Source: Motiliproteus sp036961355 (lineage in GTDB: Bacteria; Pseudomonadota; Gammaproteobacteria; Pseudomonadales; Balneatricaceae). From it: DNA of 64,000 bases. A program made the translations under genes and the position numbers. This document shows positions 62,580-64,000 of the stretch, piece after piece. The stretch lies in assembly GCA_036961355.1 (NCBI GenBank), contig JBALVL010000011.1, positions 58,139-122,138 of the forward strand, read 5' to 3'. The stretch's first letter is position 1. Each line of letters opens with the position of its first letter. A model generated the notes under the pieces. That model had not been told where the DNA came from. It ran no database searches and worked only from the letters and a program-made list of their open reading frames with translations.

Positions 62580-62663
62580 TTCGTACCTGATTAAGGATTT
62601 TGTCGATGGATTAGGTTGTTAATTCAGTCACTTGAAAGCCCAAGTATTGTATTGGGCTTTTTT
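62580..62663 (+). ncRNA. Candidate small RNA ending at an orphan terminator
   Basis: TATGAT at 62573-62578 could be a -10, and 80 bp later a strong terminator (62635-62663) stands with no protein gene between. The body has two GGA words (AAGGAT, TGGAT), too few for a clear Rsm/Csr sponge RNA. No convincing -35. Could instead be the tail of a lost gene. Confidence 0.3.
62635..62663 (+). terminator. Orphan rho-independent terminator
   Basis: Perfect hairpin AGCCCAA-gtattgta-TTGGGCT followed by six T. No annotated gene ends here. Confidence 0.8.
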
Positions 62664-62840
62664 GTGTCTGCTCCGTCTTGCATGTGTTGTTACAGAACAA
62701 CCAAGACACATCCTAGCTTTAACCATTCTTGCTTGCGCCGTCTGAAGTATTCAGAACAGCAAACTCTGAATATCACTGCAGGTATGGGGCAATTAGCCCT
62801 TGTCCCATATTTATAGTTTAATCAATTTTCGTTGCCAGGC

Positions 62841-62857
62841 CTTAAGTTTCCCTTAAG
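62841..62857 (+). promoter_or_regulatory. PmrA/QseB-like tandem box
   Basis: CTTAAG-TTTCC-CTTAAG: two half-sites with 11 bp period, as bound by PmrA/QseB-type OmpR-family regulators. A possible -10 (TAAACT, 62868-62873) lies 10 bp downstream, so the box would cover the -35 region of an activated promoter. Confidence 0.5.
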
Positions 62858-62903
62858 TTTTATTGTCTAAACTGTGGAATACAAGCAGTAGATAGGCTGA
62901 CCA

Positions 62904-62942
62904 ATGCTACGGTTTTACTGGCTGCTGGTTAGGAGAATGTGA
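62904..62942 (+). pseudogene. Broken 5' end of a gene
   Basis: After the CTTAAG box and a ribosome site (ATAGG, then CTGACCA) an ATG opens the 12-residue frame MLRFYWLLVRRM and then stops. The hydrophobic start looks like a membrane protein cut short, possibly by the insertion-sequence remnant that follows. Weak evidence because of the small size. Confidence 0.3.
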
Positions 62943-62996
62943 ATAAATGCTGCCCCTGAGATAATCAGCAGCTAAACGCTCTGACAGGTTACCGGT

Positions 62997-63013
62997 GTTT
63001 TTCAAGGTAGTTG
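62997..63013 (+). repeat. 17 bp direct repeat flanking the IS remnant, left copy
   Basis: GTTTTTCAAGGTAGTTG, repeated at 63951-63967; with one mismatch on each side the match extends to 22 bp. The copies bracket the transposase remnant. Confidence 0.6.
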
Positions 63014-63030
63014 GCACTGTTTTCTAGTTC

Positions 63031-63662
63031 CTAACTCGCTGCCTCAAGAAGCATATTCTCCGGCTTATCGGGATTCAGCATAACCACTCCTGCTGGCTCG
63101 CAGTTTCTAACTGTTCCAGACCAACGATTTGGATTTACTGCTCTTGCGGCTTCTAACACGGCTTTGCGCTTAGACAATATTTCATCATCTTGCCCCGCGT
63201 GGCGCTCGGCGGGTGTGACGAAGTTGAGCTTGCTGTGCTTATGCTCGCCGTTGTACCAAGTCACGAACTTCTGCACCCACTCTCGGGCCTCTGATAAATC
63301 GTTAAAACCGGCTGATGGCCAATTTGCACGGTATTTCAGTGTCCTGAACAATGCCTCTGAGAACGGATTATCATTGCTCACACGAGGCCTGCTATACGAT
63401 GATTGCACGCCCAGTTCCTCCAGTTTCGCCTTCATCGTTAGCGCTTTCATCGGCGCGCCATTATCGGAATGCAGCACCAGCTTGGTGTTGAAACACTGTT
63501 CTCTTAACATGCACCGCTGTACCAGCTCCGATGCCAGTTTTCCGCACTCTCGCTCGTGCACTTCATAGCCAACGATTTTGCGGCTATAGATGTCCTCGAA
63601 CAGATACAGGTAGTAAAACTGGCCTCTAACCCGCGACGCTAAATAAGTGGGCGACCAAGCAA
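63031..63662 (-). pseudogene. IS3-family transposase (OrfB) remnant
   Basis: The frame reads VRGQFYYLYLFEDIYSRKIVGYEVHE, then SDNGAPMKALTM, SRPRVSNDNPFSEALFRTLKYR and WYNGEHKHSKLNFVTPAERH: the rve/DDE integrase core of IS3-family OrfB. The second aspartate (HSDNG) and the glutamate (FSEALF) are kept. The first catalytic aspartate, usually in WDITYL, reads WSPTYL, and a stop lies two codons before this homology begins. The N-terminal third and OrfA are missing. Non-functional copy. Confidence 0.85.
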
Positions 63663-63720
63663 AGTCCTAACTCAAAGCAAAACGTAACGCATTGATAAAA
63701 ATACTTTCCTTATTTTTAAT

Positions 63721-63742
63721 TTCCAACCAAAGTGCTTAATTT
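63721..63742 (+). repeat. 22 bp direct repeat, copy 1
   Basis: Core CCAACCAAAGTGCTTAAT, repeated perfectly over 22 bp at 63779-63800, 58 bp apart start to start. Confidence 0.7.
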
Positions 63743-63778
63743 TACGGTCAGCGGAGCTAATTCAAAGGGGAATTATTT

Positions 63779-63800
63779 TTCCAACCAAAGTGCTTAATTT
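63779..63800 (+). repeat. 22 bp direct repeat, copy 2
   Basis: Second copy of the CCAACCAAAGTGCTTAAT-containing repeat. The intervening 36 bp (TTACGG...GGAATTATT) is not repeated. Confidence 0.7.
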
Positions 63801-63950
63801 GGCAACCGCATGAAGATGTATGAAATCCTTCAAAATGAAGTACATTCATGTGCAGGCTATTGGCAATGCTCTGTTAGGCATCTGTCCCGAGAGGCGGTTC
63901 AGCCACTATCTGCAAAAGTCCACTCCTGTTTCAGCATCCGCGCTCACGGC

Positions 63951-63967
63951 GTTTTTCAAGGTAGTTG
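63951..63967 (+). repeat. 17 bp direct repeat flanking the IS remnant, right copy
   Basis: Second copy of GTTTTTCAAGGTAGTTG, 954 bp from the left copy. Confidence 0.6.
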
Positions 63968-64000
63968 TCGCGTTCACCGATTCTATGCTGCCTGATCGAG

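Larger units (their letters stand above)
61697..63030. other. Gene-poor 1.3 kb stretch
   Basis: No long reading frame on either strand, mixed base composition and many stop codons: likely eroded DNA. It holds an orphan terminator at 62635-62663, a CTTAAG tandem box at 62841-62857, a broken start of a gene at 62904-62942, and a few small hairpins (for example CATGCT-ttgt-AGCATG near 61928-61943). Confidence 0.6.
63663..64000. other. Non-coding end of window with short repeats
   Basis: AT-rich, no gene recognised. It contains the two 22 bp repeat copies and the right copy of the 17 bp repeat listed separately. Confidence 0.5.

Noticed and set aside
62616..62816. 66-residue frame across the orphan terminator
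   Set aside because: It runs through the terminator hairpin and has no ribosome site or natural composition.
63873..63879. Integron attC-like core (GTTAGGC)
   Set aside because: No partner RYYYAAC core or paired internal boxes upstream, and no integron integrase in the window.
1..64000. CRISPR arrays or classical defence and secretion systems
   Set aside because: No spaced repeat arrays and no recognisable cas, restriction, toxin-antitoxin or secretion genes were found in this window.

Overview
This is about 64 kb of a gammaproteobacterial chromosome, most likely a marine member of the Oceanospirillales or a close relative. The lineage call is inferred from gene content and order: rarA-crcB-serS, tusDCBE beside a YccA-type gene, uvrC-pgsA followed by tRNA-Gly-Cys-Leu, an AddAB-like repair pair, TRAP transport and TauE/SafE proteins. 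It was not tested by phylogeny.

Layout. 1-8.4 kb: end of rarA, crcB, serS, a Sel1-repeat protein, a CPA2 antiporter, a MATE pump, nfuA and a class I DAHP synthase. 8.6-15 kb: a two-gene AddA/AddB-like helicase-nuclease operon. 15.4-25.4 kb: SH3-domain protein, dsbD, fhs, a DUF1566 protein, topB, an RsuA-type pseudouridine synthase and a DEDDh exonuclease. 25.6-28.8 kb: a periplasmic heme-domain protein followed by a GGDEF-EAL protein, with an FNR-like box upstream. 29-36.3 kb: a frameshifted iron alcohol dehydrogenase, a DMT exporter, a DUF457 protein, YajD, a small Sel1 protein, an unusually long isocitrate dehydrogenase and a secreted lectin-like protein. 36.5-46.2 kb: YjbQ, CheW, the tus sulfur relay, YccA, TruC, MTA/SAH nucleosidase, an alanine-glyoxylate type aminotransferase with a beta-hydroxyacid dehydrogenase, DUF1853 and a double receiver protein. 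46.3-49.7 kb: uvrC, pgsA and three tRNA genes.

49.8-58.5 kb is accessory. A tyrosine-integrase N-terminal stub follows tRNA-Leu. Next is a gabD-gabT-regulator-TauE/SafE operon divergent from a TRAP transporter operon, then a second tRNA-Gly-Cys pair. That pair is identical over 222 bp, spacer included, to the pair upstream. The two copies are direct repeats about 9 kb apart, so the segment could be lost, gained or amplified by recombination. It could serve GABA use or a taurine/homotaurine nitrogen-scavenging route with sulfonate export.

58.6-64 kb holds a KfrA-type coiled-coil protein, two unrecognised proteins on opposite strands, a NarL-family response regulator, a 1.3 kb eroded stretch (orphan terminator, PmrA/QseB-like box, broken reading frame) and a decayed IS3-family transposase with short repeats around it.

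The points I would look at first are: the tRNA-bracketed segment and its GTTC-N8-GAAC sites; an isocitrate dehydrogenase with an internally duplicated domain; an AddB-like nuclease with three presumed Fe-S cysteines replaced; and the heme protein/c-di-GMP pair.
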